Shown here: positions 23,963-37,129 of the stretch, in pieces
Numbering within the stretch: the stretch's first letter is position 1
Layout of the letters: every line of letters begins with the position of its first letter
Source: Strigamia acuminata
Lineage: Eukaryota > Arthropoda > Chilopoda > Geophilomorpha > Linotaeniidae
Length of the DNA stretch: 64,000 nucleotides
Direction of reading: 5' to 3'
Assembly (NCBI GenBank): GCA_949358305.1
Contig: CASHSZ010000092.1
Location: 89,001-153,000, forward strand
The notes under the pieces: generated by a model
What the model saw: only the letters and a program-made list of their open reading frames with translations
What the model was told of the DNA's origin: nothing
The model's database searches: none
Program-made: the position numbers and the translations under genes

Positions 23963-25468
23963 TGTTGCGAGCAAGGACGCAACAAAAAGATTAGAAGACT
24001 CGCGTTTCACCTCTGAAAATGGTAGAAGATCTTTTTAATTTTAGTCCATAGTTTTGACCATGAGTTTGGGACATATCTGAGATGTCCAGTTGCCGGTTTT
24101 GACCGACGGTCGCATGCAGAGCAGACCTCGGCGGTTGTCGTGTTGTCGATCGCACCTGGAATTGGTCAGGGGATATGTCTTTGATCGTTTTGTGGTTGTT
24201 TTAGTATTTGTTATTAGTTGTTTACCTCTGTTATTTGCTTTTGAGACGTTTTTGTGTTCGGTTCGGGTTCCAGTACACTTGTGAATGAGCTGAGTGTATA
24301 TTCTCAGCATAATCGCCATAGCATAGGTCAACTGGATTCAGGAAACTGTGTATTTATTAGTTTTAAAGAGGTTTTACATATTGTTTTGACGGTTGCTAAC
24401 CTTTGCTGGATGTTTTAGTGTTTTGATGCTCATTGGAGACGTGGGACAGCAAGAAACAAACGGTTTTGGGTGTCCTTGGCATTTGAGTGCACATGAGCGC
24501 ATTGGGATCGTGTTCGGGAGAGAGAGAGACCAGGAAACGCCTCGTTTGGCTTCCCTGCAACGTCCCCACACTGAGTTTGGAAGTCCCAGCGCTGTTGTCA
24601 TGCCTTGGTCGACCCTGGAAGTCTGTTTGACTCGTTTCTGCTCTCATTCACGGCAGTTAGCAACTGCCTGGCCGCCATTTTGGAAAGGAGCGGTTCTCTT
24701 TGTGTTTGAGCACTGCTGGGAGATTTTCCTAGAACATAGCAAGCTGGGTAGCAATATTTATTTTAATACTTTGTGATTTTATAGAAGTGTTTTAACTGTA
24801 CATTTGTTAATTTCACTTAACTTTACAAACAAGTGCAGAGATGAGTATTGAGGTAGGCTGCCTTGCCATTGGTTGTTAATCTTCTTTTTGCTTTGTTAAT
24901 TGTTAAGTATATTTTAGATTGAGTTTTGCCTTGGTTTCATTGCTTTATTTTGTCTAAATTCTATTTATGTTTTAAGAACAAATGTACATAGGTTTTAAGC
25001 TATTTTAGTTCAGATTGAATTACGCCATTGTTGCATCATTGCATTGTAGCTTGTTGTTGCTATGATTTAGTTGCTAGGCGCACTGTTGTTAGAGTAGGTT
25101 GCTAAAGAAGCAATAGTTGTTATCTGTTGTTAAGAATAAAGCCAGTTGATGTGTTTTTACTCTGCTTTGGGTGAATCATTTCTGATCTGGTTTTCTGCTA
25201 CAAGAAACATGATAATGAGTGAGTAGAGAGTTTTGCATGCTCTCCTCCTCACTGAAGGCACAAGGTTTTTTCCCCAGTATCCAGAGAGCTGCTTTAATCA
25301 CTTCAACTAAATGCAGTTGGGCCTAATTTCTCCAGATGCATTTAGGCCTACAACTTGGGCTGAGAATTCAACTTGTTTCATCATCCACTATACAGTCTCG
25401 GGCGGTTTCCAGAGTTTGGTGACCAATTCGCCAGTCTTTTCCTGTGAGATCCAAGGTTGTTTGCTACA
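23963..25468 (+). mobile_element. Solo LTR of a BEL/Pao-type element, copy 2 (duplicate)
   Basis: This 1506-bp sequence lies exactly 4918 bp downstream of copy 1, in the same orientation. It has the same CTTA duplication (23959-23962 and 25469-25472) and the same flanking monomer variants. No differences from copy 1 were noticed on reading, and the translated frames are identical. It is a duplicate of one insertion rather than a second transposition, since independent insertion at the same base of the same variant monomer is very unlikely. It carries the same AATAAA (25135-25140) and YY1-like site (24671-24681). Confidence 0.93.
25135..25140 (+). terminator. Poly(A) signal AATAAA in solo LTR copy 2
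   Basis: This is the copy of the signal at 20217-20222, carried along by the 4918-bp duplication. Confidence 0.6.
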
Positions 25469-27909
25469 CTTATATTGAAGGCTTCTACTAAGGTTTAAAC
25501 ACTATTTCTGAACATTCAGAGACATTGGTCTTGTGGTGTTTGTGCTAAGTCAACTGCGATGTGAAATGAGCTCAAAATTTTTTTTTCAAAATTTAATGCT
25601 TGGGTGTTGCTAAAACTTATATTGAAGGCTTCTACTAAGGTTTAAACACTATTTCTGAACATTCAGAGACATTGGACTTGTGGTGTTTGTGCTAAGTCAA
25701 CTGTGATGAGATCCAAAGTCTATTCTCCCAAATCATTGGTTGGATGTTTCTAAAACTTACATTGGAGCCTTCTACTAAGGTTTAAACACTATTTCTGAAC
25801 ATTCAGAGACATTGGTCTTGTGGTGTTTGTGCTAAGTCAACTGTGATGAGATCAAAAGTCTTTTCTCCCAAATCATCGGTTGGATGTTTCTAAAACTTAT
25901 ATTGGAGCCTTCTACTAAGGTTTAAACACTATTTCTGAACATTCAGAGACATTGGTCTTGTGGTGTTTGTGCTAAGTCAACTGTGATGAGATCAAAAGTC
26001 TATTCTCCCAAATCATTGGTTGGATGTTTCTAAAACTTACATTGGAGCCTTCTACTAAGGTTTAAACACTATTTCTGAACATTCAGAGACATTGGTCTTG
26101 TGGTGTTTGTGCTAAGTCAACTGTGATGAGATCAAAAGTCTATTCTCCCAAATCATCGGTTGGATGTTTCTAAAACTTACATTGGAGCCTTCTACTAAGG
26201 TTTAAACACTATTTCTGAACATTCAGAGACATTGGTCTTGTGGTGTTTGTGCTAAGTCAACTGCGATGTGAAATAAGCTCAAAATTTTTTTTTCAAAATT
26301 TATTGCTTGGGTGTTGCTAAAACTTACATTGAAGGCTTCTACTAAGGTTTAAACACTATTTCTAAACATTCAGAACCATTGGTCTTGTGGTGTTTGTGCT
26401 AAGTCAACTGTGATGAGATCAAAAGTCTATTCTCCTAAATCATCGGTTGGATGTTTCTAAAACTTACATTGGAGCCTTCTACTAAGGTTTAAACACTATT
26501 TCTGAACATTCAGAGACATTGGTCTTGTGGTGTTTGTGCTAAGTCAACTGCGATGTGAAATGAGCTCAAAATTTTTTTTTCAAAATTTATTGCTTGGGTG
26601 TTGCTAAAACTTATATTGAAGGCTTCTACTAAGGTTTAAACACTATTTCTGAACATTCAGAGACATTGGTCTTGTGGTGTTTGTGCTAAGTCAACTGCGA
26701 TGTGAAATGAGCTCAAAATTTTTTTTTCAAAATTTAATGCTTGGGTGTTGCTAAAACTTATATTGAAGGCTTCTACTAAGGTTTAAACACTATTTCTGAA
26801 CATTCAGAGACATTGGACTTGTGGTGTTTGTGCTAAGTCAACTGTGATGAGATCCAAAGTCTATTCTCCCAAATCATTGGTTGGATGTTTCTAAAACTTA
26901 CATTGGAGCCTTCTACTAAGGTTTAAACACTATTTCTGAACATTCAGAGACATTGGTCTTGTGGTGTTTGTGCTAAGTCAACTGTGATGAGATCAAAAGT
27001 CTTTTCTCCCAAATCATCGGTTGGATGTTTCTAAAACTTACATTGGAGCCTTCTACTAAGGTTTAAACACTATTTCTGAACATTCAGAGACATTGGTCTT
27101 GTGGTGTTTGTGCTAAGTCAACTGTGATGAGATCAAAAGTCTATTCTCCCAAATCATTGGTTGGATGTTTCTAAAACTTACATTGGAGCCTTCTACTAAG
27201 GTTTAAACACTATTTCTGAACATTCAGAGACATTGGTCTTGTGGTGTTTGTGCTAAGTCAACTGTGATGAGATCAAAAGTCTATTCTCCCAAATCATCGG
27301 TTAAATGTTTCTAAAACTTACATTGGAGCCTTCTACTAAAGTTTAAACACTATTTCTGAACATTCAGAGACATTGGTCTTGTGGTGTTTGTGCTAAGTCA
27401 ACTGTGATGAGATCAAAAGTCTATTCTCCCAAATCATCGGTTGGATGTTTCTAAAACTTACATTGGAGCCTTCTACTAAGGTTTAAACACTATTTCTGAA
27501 CATTCAGAGACATTGGACTTGTGGTGTTTGTGCTAAGTCAACTGCGATGTGAAATGAGCTCAAAATTTTTTTTTCAAAATTTATTGCTTGGGTGTTGCTA
27601 AAACTTAGATTGAAGGCTTCTACTAAGGTTTAAACACTATTTCTGAACATACAGAGACATTGGACTTGTGGTGTTTGTGCTAAGTAACTGTGATGAGATC
27701 AAAAGTCTATTCTCCCAAATCATTGCTTGGATGTTGCTAAAACTTACATTGAAGGCTTCTACTAAGGTTTAAACACTATTTCTGAACATTCAGAGACATT
27801 GGTCTTGTGGTGTTTATGCTAAGTCAACTGTGATGAGATCAAAAGTCTATTCTCCCAAATCATCGGTTGGATGTTTCTAAAACTTACATTGGAGCCTTCT
27901 ACTAAGGTT

Positions 27910-28750
27910 TAAACACTATTTCTGAACATTCAGAGACATTGGTCTTGTGGTGTTTGTGCTAAGTCAACTGTGATGAAATCAAAAGTCTATTCTCCCAAAT
28001 CATTGGTTGGATGTTTCTAAAACTTACATTGGAGCCTTCTACTAAGGTTTAAACACTATTTCTGAACATTCAGAGACATTGGTCTTGTGGTGTTTGTGCT
28101 AAGTCAACTGTGATGAGATCAAAAGTCTATTCTCCCAAATCATCGGTTAAATGTTTCTAAAACTTACATTGGAGCCTTCTACTAAGGTTTAAACACTATT
28201 TCTGAACATTCAGAGACATTGGTCTTGTGGTGTTTGTGCTAAGTCAACTGTGATGAGATCAAAAGTCTATTCTCCCAAATCATCGGTTGGATGTTTCTAA
28301 AACTTACATTGGAGCCTTCTACTAAGGTTTAAACACTATTTCTGAACATTCAGAGACATTGGTCTTGTGGTGTTTGTGCTAAGTCAACTGTGATGAAATC
28401 AAAAGTCTATTCTCCCAAATCATTGGTTGGATGTTTCTAAAACTTACATTGGAGCCTTCTACTAAGGTTTAAACACTATTTCTGAACATTCAGAGACATT
28501 GGTCTTGTGGTGTTTGTGCTAAGTCAACTGTGATGAGATCAAAAGTCTATTCTCCCAAATCATCGGTTAAATGTTTCTAAAACTTACATTGGAGCCTTCT
28601 ACTAAGGTTTAAACACTATTTCTGAACATTCAGAGACATTGGTCTTGTGGTGTTTGTGCTAAGTCAACTGTGATGAGATCAAAAGTCTATTCTCCCAAAT
28701 CATCGGTTGGATGTTTCTAAAACTTACATTGGAGCCTTCTACTAAGGTTT
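27910..28750 (-). repeat. 420-bp trimer duplicated in tandem
   Basis: The variant GATGAAATC occurs near 27973 and again 420 bp later. It is followed each time by the same CATTGG, CGGTTAAATG, CGGTTGGATG monomer series. This is a recent three-monomer duplication. Confidence 0.75.
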
Positions 28751-31470
28751 AAACACTATTTCTGAACATTCAGAGACATTGGACTTGTGGTGTTTGTGCT
28801 AAGTCAACTGCGATGTGAAATAAGCTCAAAATTTTTTTTTCAAAATTTGTTGCTTGGGTGTTGCTAAAACTTAGATTGAAGGCTTCTACTAAGGTTTAAA
28901 CACTATTTCTGAACATTCAGAGACATTGGTCTTGTGGTGTTTGTGCTAAGTCAACTGTGATGAGATCAAAAGTCTATTCTCCCAAATCATCAGTTGGATG
29001 TTTCTAAAACTTACATTGGAGCCTTCTACTAAGGTTTAAACACTATTTCTGAACATTCAGAGACATTGGACTTGTGGTGTTTGTGCTAAGTCAACTGCGA
29101 TGTGAAATGAGCTCAAAATTTTTTTTTCAAAATTTATTGCTTGGGTGTTGCTAAAACTTATATTGAAGGCTTCTACTAAGGTTTAAACACTATTTCTGAA
29201 CATTCAGAGACATTGGTCTTGTGGTGTTTGTGCTAAGTCAACTGCGATGTGAAATGAGCTCAAAATTTTTTTTTCAAAATTTAATGCTTGGGTGTTGCTA
29301 AAACTTATATTGAAGGCTTCTACTAAGGTTTAAACACTATTTCTGAACATTCAGAGACATTGGACTTGTGGTGTTTGTGCTAAGTCAACTGTGATGAGAT
29401 CCAAAGTCTATTCTCCCAAATCATTGGTTGGATGTTTCTAAAACTTACATTGGAGCCTTCTACTAAGGTTTAAACACTATTTCTGAACATTCAGAGACAT
29501 TGGTCTTGTGGTGTTTGTGCTAAGTCAACTGTGATGAGATCAAAAGTCTTTTCTCCCAAATCATCGGTTGGATGTTTCTAAAACTTATATTGGAGCCTTC
29601 TACTAAGGTTTAAACACTATTTCTGAACATTCAGAGACATTGGTTTTGTGGTGTTTGTGCTAAGTCAACTGTGATGAGATCAAAAGTCTATTCTCCCAAA
29701 TCATTGGTTGGATGTTTCTAAAACTTACATTGGAGTCTTCTACTAAGGTTTAAACACTATTTCTGAACATTCAGAGACATTGGTCTTGTGGTGTTTGTGC
29801 TAAGTCAACTGTGATGAGATCAAAAGTCTATTCTCCCAAATCATCGGTTAAATGTTTCTAAAACTTACATTGGAGCCTTCTACTAAGGTTTAAACACTAA
29901 TTCTGAACATTCAGAGACATTGGTCTTGTGGTGTTTGTGCTAAGTCAACTGCGATGTGAAATGAGCTCAAAATTTTTTTTTCAAAATTTATTGCTTGGGT
30001 GTTGCTAAAACTTAGATTGAAGGCTTCTACTAAGGTTTAAACACTATTTCTGAACATACAGAGACATTGGTCTTGTGGTGTTTGTGCTAAGTCAACTGTG
30101 ATGAGATCAAAAGTCTATTCTCCCAAATCATCGGTTGGATGTTTCTAAAACTTACATTGGAGCCTTCTACTAAGGTTTAAACACTATTTCTGAACATTCA
30201 GAGACATTGGACTTGTGGTGTTTGTGCTAAGTCAACTGCGATGTGAAATAAGCTCAAAATTTTTTTTTCAAAATTTGTTGCTTGGGTGTTGCTAAAACTT
30301 AGATTGAAGGCTTCTACTAAGGTTTAAACACTATTTCTGAACATTCAGAGACATTGGTCTTGTGGTGTTTGTGCTAAGTCAACTGTGATGAGATCAAAAG
30401 TCTATTCTCCCAAATCATCGGTTGGATGTTTCTAAAACTTACATTGGAGCCTTCTACTAAGGTTTAAACACTATTTCTGAACATTCAGAGACATTGGACT
30501 TGTGGTGTTTGTGCTAAGTCAACTGCGATGTGAAATGAGCTCAAAATTTTTTTTTCAAAATTTATTGCTTGGGTGTTGCTAAAACTTATATTGAAGGCTT
30601 CTACTAAGGTTTAAACACTATTTCTGAACATTCAGAGACATTGGTCTTGTGGTGTTTGTGCTAAGTCAACTGCGATGTGAAATGAGCTCAAAATTTTTTT
30701 TTCAAAATTTAATGCTTGGGTGTTGCTAAAACTTATATTGAAGGCTTCTACTAAGGTTTAAACACTATTTCTGAACATTCAGAGACATTGGACTTGTGGT
30801 GTTTGTGCTAAGTCAACTGTGATGAGATCCAAAGTCTATTCTCCCAAATCATTGGTTGGATGTTTCTAAAACTTACATTGGAGCCTTCTACTAAGGTTTA
30901 AACACTATTTCTGAACATTCAGAGACATTGGTCTTGTGGTGTTTGTGCTAAGTCAACTGTGATGAGATCAAAAGTCTTTTCTCCCAAATCATCGGTTGGA
31001 TGTTTCTAAAACTTATATTGGAGCCTTCTACTAAGGTTTAAACACTATTTCTGAACATTCAGAGACATTGGTTTTGTGGTGTTTGTGCTAAGTCAACTGT
31101 GATGAGATCAAAAGTCTATTCTCCCAAATCATTGGTTGGATGTTTCTAAAACTTACATTGGAGTCTTCTACTAAGGTTTAAACACTATTTCTGAACATTC
31201 AGAGACATTGGTCTTGTGGTGTTTGTGCTAAGTCAACTGTGATGAGATCAAAAGTCTATTCTCCCAAATCATCGGTTAAATGTTTCTAAAACTTACATTG
31301 GAGCCTTCTACTAAGGTTTAAACACTAATTCTGAACATTCAGAGACATTGGTCTTGTGGTGTTTGTGCTAAGTCAACTGCGATGTGAAATGAGCTCAAAA
31401 TTTTTTTTTCAAAATTTATTGCTTGGGTGTTGCTAAAACTTAGATTGAAGGCTTCTACTAAAGTTTAAAC
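28620..31470 (-). repeat. 1428-bp higher-order unit in tandem, two copies
   Basis: Ten monomers (six A, four B, 1428 bp) occur twice. Rare markers repeat at exactly 1428 bp: AAATTTGTTG at 28843 and 30271, GGTTTTGTGG at about 29641 and 31069, GGAGTCTTC at about 29733 and 31161, and CACTAATTCTG at about 29896 and 31324. One marker, CATCAGTTGG near 28988, differs from CATCGGTTGG in the second copy. Boundaries fall near 28620, 30045 and 31470. Confidence 0.85.
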
Positions 31471-34400
31471 ACTATTTCTGAACATACAGAGACATTGGAC
31501 TTGTGGTGTTTGTGCTAAGTAACTTTGATGAGATCAAAAGTCTATTCTCCCAAATCATTGCTTGGATGTTGCTAAAACTTACATTGAAGGCTTCTACTAA
31601 GGTTTAAACACTATTTCTGAACATTCAGAGACATTGGTCTTGTGGTGTTTATGCTAAGTCAACTGTGATGAGATCAAAAGTCTATTCTCCCAAATCATCG
31701 GTTGGATGTTTCTAAAACTTACATTGGAGCCTTCTACTAAGGTTTAAACACTATTTCTGAACATTCAGAGACATTGGTCTTGTGGTGTTTGTGCTAAGTC
31801 AACTGTGATGAGATCAAAAGTCTATTCTCCCAAATCATTGGTTGGATGTTTCTAAAACTTACATTGGAGCCTTCTACTAAGGTTTAAACACTATTTCTGA
31901 ACATTCAGAGACATTGGTCTTGTGGTGTTTGTGCTAAGTCAACTGTGATGAGATCAAAAGTCTATTCTCCCAAATCATCGGTTGGATGTTTCTAAAACTT
32001 ACATTGGAGCCTTCTACTAAGGTTTAAACACTATTTCTGAACATTCAGAGACATTGGACTTGTGGTGTTTGTGCTAAGTCAACTGCGATGTGAAATGAGC
32101 TCAAAATTTTTTTTTCAAAATTTATTGCTTGGGTGTTGCTAAAACTTAGATTGAAGGCTTCTACTAAGGTTTAAACACTATTTCTGAACATACAGAGACA
32201 TTGGACTTGTGGTGTTTGTGCTAAGTAACTGTGATGAGATCAAAAGTCTATTCTCCCAAATCATTGCTTGGATGTTGCTAAAACTTACATTGAAGGCTTC
32301 TACTAAGGTTTAAACACTATTTCTGAACATTCAGAGACATTGGTCTTGTGGTGTTTATGCTAAGTCAACTGTGATGAGATCAAAAGTCTATTCTCCCAAA
32401 TCATCGGTTGGATGTTTCTAAAACTTACATTGGAGCCTTCTACTAAGGTTTAAACACTATTTCTGAACATTCAGAGACATTGGTCTTGTGGTGTTTGTGC
32501 TAAGTCAACTGTGATGAGATCAAAAGTCTATTCTCCCAAATCATTGGTTGGATGTTTCTAAAACTTACATTGGAGCCTTCTACTAAGGTTTAAACACTAT
32601 TTCTGAACATTCAGAGACATTGGTCTTGTGGTGTTTGTGCTAAGTCAACTGTGATGAGATCAAAAGTCTATTCTCCCAAATCATCGGTTAAATGTTTCTA
32701 AAACTTACATTGGAGCCTTCTACTAAGGTTTAAACACTATTTCTGAACATTCAGAGACATTGGACTTGTGGTGTTTGTGCTAAGTCAACTGCGATGTGAA
32801 ATAAGCTCAAAATTTTTTTTTCAAAATTTATTGCTTGGGTGTTGCTAAAACTTAGATTGAAGGCTTCTACTAAGGTTTAAACACTATTTCTGAACATTCA
32901 GAGACATTGGTCTTGTGGTGTTTGTGCTAAGTCAACTGTGATGAGATCAAAAGTCTATTCTCCCAAATCATCGGTTGGATGTTTCTAAAACTTACATTGG
33001 AGCCTTCTACTAAGGTTTAAACACTATTTCTGAACATTCAGAGACATTGGTCTTATGGTGTTTGTGCTAAGTCAACTGTGATGAGATCAAAAGTCTATTC
33101 TCCCAAATCATCGGTTGAATGTTTCTAAAACTTACATTGGAGCCTTCTACTAAGGTTTAAACACTATTTCTGAACATTCAGAGACATTGGTCTTGTGGTG
33201 TTTGTGCTAAGTCAACTGTGATGAGATCAAAAGTCTATTCTCCCAAATCATCGGTTGGATGTTTCTAAAACTTACATTGGAGCCTTCTACTAAGGTTTAA
33301 ACACTATTTCTGAACATTCAGAGACATTGGACTTGTGGTGTTTGTGCTAAGTCAACTGCGATGTGAAATGAGCTCAAAATTTTTTTTTCAAAATTTATTG
33401 CTTGGGTGTTGCTAAAACTTAGATTGAAGGCTTCTACTAAGGTTTAAACACTATTTCTGAACATACAGAGACATTGGACTTGTGGTGTTTGTGCTAAGTA
33501 ACTGTGATGAGATCAAAAGTCTATTCTCCCAAATCATTGCTTGGATGTTGCTAAAACTTACATTGAGGGCTTCTACTAAGGTTTAAACACTATTTCTGAA
33601 CATTCAGAGACATTGGTCTTGTGGTGTTTATGCTAAGTCAACTGTGATAAGATCAAAAGTCTATTCTCCCAAATCATCGGTTGGATGTTTCTAAAACTTA
33701 CATTGGAGCCTTCTACTAAGGTTTAAACACTATTTCTGAACATTCAGAGACATTGGTCTTGTGGTGTTTGTGCTAAGTCAACTGCGATGTGAAATGAGCT
33801 CAAAATTTTTTTTTCAAAATTTCTTGCTTGGGTGTTGCTAAAACTTATATTGAAGGCTTCTACTAAGGTTTAAACACTATTTCTGAACATTCAGAGACAT
33901 TGGACTTGTGATGTTTGTGCTAAGTCAACTGTGATGAGATCCAAAGTCTATTCTCCCAAATCATTGGTTGGATGTTTCTAAAACTTACATTGGAACCTTC
34001 TACTAAGGTTTAAACACTATTTCTGAACATTCAGAGACATTCGTCTTGTGGTGTTTGTGCTAAGTCAACTGTGATGAGATCAAAAGTCTATTCTCCCAAA
34101 TCATCGGTTAAATGTTTCTAAAACTTACATTGGAGCCTTCTACTAAGGTTTAAACACTATTTCTGAACATTCAGAGACATTGGTCTTGTGGTGTTTGTGC
34201 TAAGTCAACTGTGATGAGATCAAAAGTCTTTTCTCCCAAATCATCGGTTGGATGTTTCTAAAACTTACATTGGAGCCTTCTACTAAGGTTTAAACACTAT
34301 TTCTGAACATTCAGAGACATTGGTCTTGTGGTGTTTGTGCTAAGTCAACTGTGATGAGATCAAAAGTCTATTCTCCCAAATCATTAGTTGGATGTTTCTA

Positions 34401-37129
34401 AAACTTACATTGGAGCCTTCTACTAAGGTTTAAACACTATTTCTGAACATTCAGAGACATTGGACTTGTGGTGTTTGTGCTAAGTCAACTGCGATGTAAA
34501 ATGAGCTCAAAATTTTTTTTTCAAAATTTATTGCTTGGGTGTTGCTAAAACTTAGATTGAAGGCTTCTACTAAGGTTTAAACACTATTTCTGAACATACA
34601 GAGACATTGGACTTGTGGTGTTTGTGCTAAGTAACTGTGATGAGATCAAAAGTCTATTCTCCCAAATCATTGCTTGGATGTTGCTAAAACTTACATTGAA
34701 GGCTTCTACTAAGGTTTAAACACTATTTCTGAACATTCAGAGACATTGGTCTTGTGGTGTTTATGCTAAGTCAACTGTGATGAGATCAAAAGTCTATTCT
34801 CCCAAATCATCGGTTGGATATTTCTAAAACTTACATTGGAGCCTTCTACTAAGGTTTAAACACTATTTCTGAACATTCAGAGACATTGGTCTTATGGTGT
34901 TTGTGCTAAGTCAACTGTGATGAGATCAAAAGTCTATTCTCCCAAATCATCGGTTGAATGTTTCTAAAACTTACATTGGAGCCTTCTACTAAGGTTTAAA
35001 CACTATTTCTGAACATTCAGAGACATTGGTCTTGTGGTGTTTGTGCTAAGTCAACTGTGATGAGATCAAAAGTCTATTCTCCCAAATCATCGGTTGGATG
35101 TTTCTAAAACTTACATTGGAGCCTTCTACTAAGGTTTAAACACTATTTCTGAACATTCAGAGACATTGGTCTTGTGGTGTTTGTGCTAAGTCAACTGCGA
35201 TGTGAAATAAGCTCAAAATTTTTTTTTCAAAATTTATTGCTTGGGTGTTGCTAAAACTTACATTGAAGGCTTCTACTAAAGTTTAAACACTATTTCTAAA
35301 CATTCAGAGACATTGGTCTTGTGGTGTTTGTGCTAAGTCAACTGTGATGAGATCAAAAGTCTATTCTCCTAAATCATCTGTTGGATGTTTCTAAAACTTA
35401 CATTGGAGCCTTCTACTAAGGTTTAAACACTATTTCTGAACATTCAGAGACATTGGTCTTGTGGTGTTTGTGCTAAGTCAACTGCGATGTGAAATGAGCT
35501 CAAAATTTTTTTTTCAAAATTTATTGCTTGGGTGTTGCTAAAACTTATATTGAAGGCTTCTACTAAGGTTTAAACACTATTTCTGAACATTCAGAGACAT
35601 TGGTCTTGTGGTGTTTGTGCTAAGTCAACTGCGATGTGAAATGAGCTCAAAATTTTTTTTTCAAAATTTAATGCTTGGGTGTTGCTAAAACTTATATTGA
35701 AGGCTTCTACTAAGGTTTAAACACTATTTCTGAACATTCAGAGACATTGGTCTTGTGGTGTTTGTGCTAAGTCAACTGTGATGAGATCAAAAGTCTATTC
35801 TCCCAAATCATCGGTTAAATGTTTCTAAAACTTACATTGGAGCCTTCTACTAAGGTTTAAACACTATTTCTGAACATTCAGAGACATTGGTCTTGTGGTG
35901 TTTGTGCTAAGTCAACTGTGATGAGATCAAAAGTCTATTCTCCCAAATCATCGGTTGGATGTTTCTAAAACTTACATTGGAGCCTTCTACTAAGGTTTAA
36001 ACACTATTTCTGAACATTCAGAGACATTGGACTTGTGGTGTTTGTGCTAAGTCAACTGCGATGTGAAATGAGCTCAAAATTTTTTTTTCAAAATTTATTG
36101 CTTGGGTGTTGCTAAAACTTAGATTGAAGGCTTCTACTAAGGTTTAAACACTATTTCTGAACATTCAGAGACATTAGTCTTGTGGTGTTTGTGCTAAGTC
36201 AACTGTGATGAGATCAAAAGTCTATTCTCCCAAATCATCGGTTGGATGTTTCTAAAACTTACATTGGAGCCTTCTACTAAGGTTTAAACACTATTTCTGA
36301 ACATTCAGAGACATTGGTCTTGTGGTGTTTGTGCTAAGTCAACTGCGATGTGAAATAAGCTCAAAATTTTTTTTTCAAAATTTATTGCTTGGGTGTTGCT
36401 AAAACTTACATTGAAGGCTTCTACTAAGGTTTAAACACTATTTCTAAACATTCAGAGACATTGGTCTTGTGGTGTTTGTGCTAAGTCAACTGTGATGAGA
36501 TCAAAAGTCTATTCTCCTAAATCATCGGTTGGATGTTTCTAAAACTTACATTGGAGCCTTCTACTAAGGTTTAAACACTATTTCTGAACATTCAGAGACA
36601 TTGGTCTTGTGGTGTTTGTGCTAAGTCAACTGCGATGTGAAATGAGCTCAAAATTTTTTTTTCAAAATTTATTGCTTGGGTGTTGCTAAAACTTACATTG
36701 GAGCCTTCTACTAAGGTTTAAACACTATTTCTGAACATTTAGAGACATTGGTCTTGTGGTGTTTATGCTAAGTCAACTGTGATGAGATCAAAAGTCTATT
36801 CTCCCAAATCATCGGTTGGATGTTTCTAAAACTTACATTGGAGCCTTCTACTAAGGTTTAAACACTATTTCTGAACATTCAGAGACATTGGTCTTATGGT
36901 GTTTGTGCTAAGTCAACTGTGATGAGATCAAAAGTCTATTCTCCCAAATCATCGGTTGAATATTTCTAAAACTTACATTGGAGCCTTCTACTAAGGTTTA
37001 AACACTATTTCTGAACATTCAGAGACATTGGTCTTGTGGTGTTTGTGCTAAGTCAACTGTGATGAGATCAAAAGTCTATTCTCCCAAATCATCGGTTGGA
37101 TGTTTCTAAAACTTACATTGGAGCCTTTT

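Noticed and set aside
19045-25468. A single retrotransposon with 19045-20550 and 23963-25468 as its two LTRs
   Set aside because: The sequence between them is only satellite with no gag-pol, and each copy has its own CTTA duplication on both sides.
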